16,188 nt of DNA from Anaerolineae bacterium (GTDB lineage Bacteria > Chloroflexota > Anaerolineae > B4-G1 > SLSP01), in NCBI GenBank assembly GCA_021159805.1, contig JAGHDT010000079.1, forward strand, positions 1 to 16,188, written 5' to 3'. The notes beneath the pieces were generated by a model. It had not been told where the DNA came from and searched no databases. It saw only the letters and a list, made by a program, of their open reading frames with translations. Position numbers and translations under genes: made by a program. Positions 14,501-16,188 of this stretch are shown one piece after another. The number at the start of each line of letters is the position of its first letter. Positions within the stretch are counted from its first letter, which is position 1.

Positions 14501-15163
14501 ATGACTAAGCACCTGATCCTCGTGGCTGGCAACATAGGCGCGGGAAAGACATCGCTCGCGGAACGTCTGGGCAGGCGATTGGGGTGGCACGTTGCTTACG
14601 AGTCAGTTGATGATAACCCCTACCTTTCCGATTTCTACACCGACATGCGTGCTTGGAGCTTTCACCTCCAGGTCTTCTTCCTGGGACACCGAGCGAGACA
14701 GCATGAGGCGCTCTACGCTATGCCGGCGTCAGCCATTGTTGACCGAAGCGTCTACGAAGATGCACACATCTTTGCCAGAGCCTTGCACGAGCTCGGCAAC
14801 ATGACCGATCGAGACTACCGGGCCTACCAAGCGCTCTCCGAACTGGTCATCAGCAAGCTTCCCCGGCCCCATCTGCTGGTCTACATAGAGGCCACTGTGC
14901 CGACTCTCTGCGACCACATCACCAAGCGGGGACGAGACATAGAGTCAGCCATCAGCAAAGACTACCTTACACTACTGGGGCGCTACTACGACGACTGGAT
15001 GAGCCGCTTCGATCTCTGTCCCGTCTTGACCGTTCCCGGCGATAACCTGGACTTTGTTCGCTATCCGGAACACCTAGAGATTATCGCGGATCGCATCGAG
15101 GCCAAACTGGCCGGGAAGGAAGCGGTTCGATTCCCCAAGCCGGAGGCTATAGTTGGCAGCTGA
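14501..15163 (+). CDS. Deoxynucleoside kinase (dGK/dCK/dAK-type family)
   Basis: Phosphorylates deoxynucleosides from ATP in nucleotide salvage, in the cytoplasm. 220 residues, the usual size. P-loop GNIGAGKTS (10–18), base-site YESVDDNPYLSDFY with Glu34 (33–46), AWSFHLQVFFLGHRARQH (51–68), the DRSVYEDAHIFA block (81–92, catalytic DRS) and lid KRGRDIE (142–148). This matches the deoxyadenosine/deoxyguanosine kinase group of bacteria, but base preference cannot be told from the sequence. ATG at 14501 with AAAGGAAA upstream, 31 bases after tilS. Its last 11 bases overlap the next gene's start (15153), so the two are probably co-translated. Confidence 0.93.
   Translation: MTKHLILVAGNIGAGKTSLAERLGRRLGWHVAYESVDDNPYLSDFYTDMRAWSFHLQVFFLGHRARQHEALYAMPASAIVDRSVYEDAHIFARALHELGNMTDRDYRAYQALSELVISKLPRPHLLVYIEATVPTLCDHITKRGRDIESAISKDYLTLLGRYYDDWMSRFDLCPVLTVPGDNLDFVRYPEHLEIIADRIEAKLAGKEAVRFPKPEAIVGS
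15142..15146 (+). promoter_or_regulatory. Ribosome binding site for the LuxR–kelch gene
   Basis: GGAGG, six bases before the TTG at 15153, within the end of the kinase gene. An in-frame TAG (15150–15152) sits immediately before the TTG, so no earlier start is possible. Confidence 0.8.
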
Positions 15164-16188
15164 GTACGGCGGACCACTGAGCGAGCGCGAGCTTGAAATC
15201 ACAGGACTCGTCGCCCAAGGCCTCACCAACCGAGAAGTAGCTGCGCGGCTCTATCTCAGTCATAACACCGTGAAGGTGCACCTCCGCAACATCTTCACCA
15301 AGACTGGTGTGGCCTCACGTACCGAACTCTCAATGCTGGCCGTGCAGCAAGGCTGGATCGTTCTGCCGGGTGGCTCAGAAGAAGCGCCACCCGCGACGCA
15401 CGAAGCGGAACCGGGCATCCAATCGCCCGCCGCAGCCACGGCAGCTGACCGCACTTGGTGGCCCCAATGGCCATGGCAGCGCTGGGCTACCCTGGCCTGT
15501 GGGCTGGGTCTGGTGTTGATCATCTTCTTGCTGCCACAACGGTACTCTGCACCGGCTGCTTCTGCCGGACCCGGCGACATATTCGGTACCAACGATCCGG
15601 CGCCCAACCTTTTAGCACACGCCGCCGGGGATAGTTGGCAAGAGCTGGCACCGCTTCCCGTACGACGTGCCGCCATGGGCACGCTGGCCCACGCCGGCAA
15701 GATCTATGCCATCGGGGGTATGGCAGATGATGGCCCCAGCGGACGGGTGGACATCTACGACATCGCGTCAGATACGTGGGGACAGGGCCAATCCCGGCCG
15801 GTGGCGCTGGCTGACGCCGGAGCCGTAGCTCTCGGTGATCGCATCTGGGTTCCGGGCGGGTGTGATGAGAACTTGGTGCCCAGCAACACCACGGACAGCT
15901 ATGCGCCAGAACAAGACACGTGGTCAAGAGCCGCCCCCATGCCGACGCCGCTTTGTGCCTACGCTATCGCGGCGTACGAGGATCAGATCTACCTCTTTGG
16001 CGGGTGGGATGGTCAGGCCTACCGGGCGCTCACGCTCGTCTATACGCCGGCAGATGACGTATGGCGCGAGTTGGTTCCCCCCCAGCAGGCCCGAGGATTC
16101 GGCGCCGCTGCGGCGCTAACCGATCGCATCTTCTACGTCGGCGGGTTCGATGGCGATCGCGAATGGTCCATCTGTGAGGTCTACTTCC
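15153..16188 (+). CDS. LuxR-type HTH – membrane helix – kelch-repeat protein (3' end outside window)
   Basis: The frame is open from the TTG at 15153 through the end of the window (345 codons). Residues about 8–68 are a LuxR/GerE DNA-binding domain: LSERELEITGLVAQGLTNRE, then LYLSHNTVKVHLRNIFTKTG with the recognition helix, then SRTELSMLAVQQGW. A Pro/Ala/Trp-rich linker (about 73–110) leads to one membrane helix (about 111–127, WATLACGLGLVLIIFLL). The C-terminal part beyond about 155 has repeated kelch blades: WQELAPLPVRRAAMGTLAHA, KIYAIGGMADD, VDIYDIASDTWGQ, RIWVPGGCDEN, IYLFGGWDGQ, TPADDVWREL, RIFYVGGFDGD. Orientation is probably HTH inside, kelch outside. It resembles a membrane-bound one-component regulator; ligand and target genes are unknown. 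The TTG start is supported by GGAGG six bases upstream and the 11-base overlap with the kinase gene. Confidence 0.9.
   Translation, partial: MAAEYGGPLSERELEITGLVAQGLTNREVAARLYLSHNTVKVHLRNIFTKTGVASRTELSMLAVQQGWIVLPGGSEEAPPATHEAEPGIQSPAAATAADRTWWPQWPWQRWATLACGLGLVLIIFLLPQRYSAPAASAGPGDIFGTNDPAPNLLAHAAGDSWQELAPLPVRRAAMGTLAHAGKIYAIGGMADDGPSGRVDIYDIASDTWGQGQSRPVALADAGAVALGDRIWVPGGCDENLVPSNTTDSYAPEQDTWSRAAPMPTPLCAYAIAAYEDQIYLFGGWDGQAYRALTLVYTPADDVWRELVPPQQARGFGAAAALTDRIFYVGGFDGDREWSICEVYF

Noticed and set aside
1..16188. Antisense and overlapping frames on the opposite strand of each gene
   Set aside because: They mirror high-GC coding sequence, lack motifs, and conflict with clearly recognised proteins.

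Overview
The window is about 16.2 kb of moderately GC-rich, densely coded bacterial DNA. I infer a Chloroflexota (Anaerolineae/Caldilineae-like) chromosome. The reasons are a Tad/Flp pilus operon with no secretin in it, a CpaE with a fused receiver domain, a LuxR–membrane–kelch protein and a deoxynucleoside kinase, all among housekeeping genes. This is judged from gene content only; there is no rRNA or other phylogenetic marker, so it is moderate confidence.

Layout. (1) 1–1253, plus strand: the 3' part of the ATP-dependent protease gene lon, cut by the window edge just after the Walker A glycine-lysine and broken by a frameshift at a nine-C run (474–482). (2) A GC hairpin (1270–1299) separates lon from the convergent minus-strand block. 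(3) 8509–1316, minus strand: cpaB, cpaE, cpaF/tadA, tadB, tadC, then comFC and the long-form ribosome hibernation factor hpf, closely spaced with Shine-Dalgarno (SD) sites overlapping neighbours. A hairpin spans the comFC stop just before hpf. (4) 8510–8840: a divergent intergenic region with a TATAAT for the cpaB operon, a perfect 13-bp inverted repeat around it, and a sigma70-type promoter whose predicted start falls on the sfsA start codon. (5) 8841–15163, plus strand: sfsA, ftsY, prfB (RF2, with a +1 programmed frameshift), an unrecognised serine/arginine-tailed coiled-coil zinc-ribbon protein, tilS and a deoxynucleoside kinase. ftsY–prfB has its own near-consensus promoter inside the end of sfsA. 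(6) 15153–end: the start of a gene for a LuxR-type DNA-binding domain, one membrane helix and an outside kelch propeller, overlapping the kinase gene.

How it fits together. The minus-strand block builds the motor and inner-membrane platform of a type IVc (Tad) pilus: the CpaF ATPase, TadB/TadC platform, CpaE as a phosphorylation-capable localisation/regulatory ATPase, and CpaB as the envelope-side SAF protein. Pilin, prepilin peptidase and secretin genes are not here. The plus-strand block is mostly translation and protein targeting (FtsY, RF2, TilS) plus nucleotide salvage. The most unusual items are the LuxR–TM–kelch protein, the SR-tailed protein, the inverted repeat around the tad promoter, the hairpin before hpf, the apparently leaderless sfsA and the lon frameshift. 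No mobile elements, CRISPR arrays, tRNAs or rRNAs were seen.
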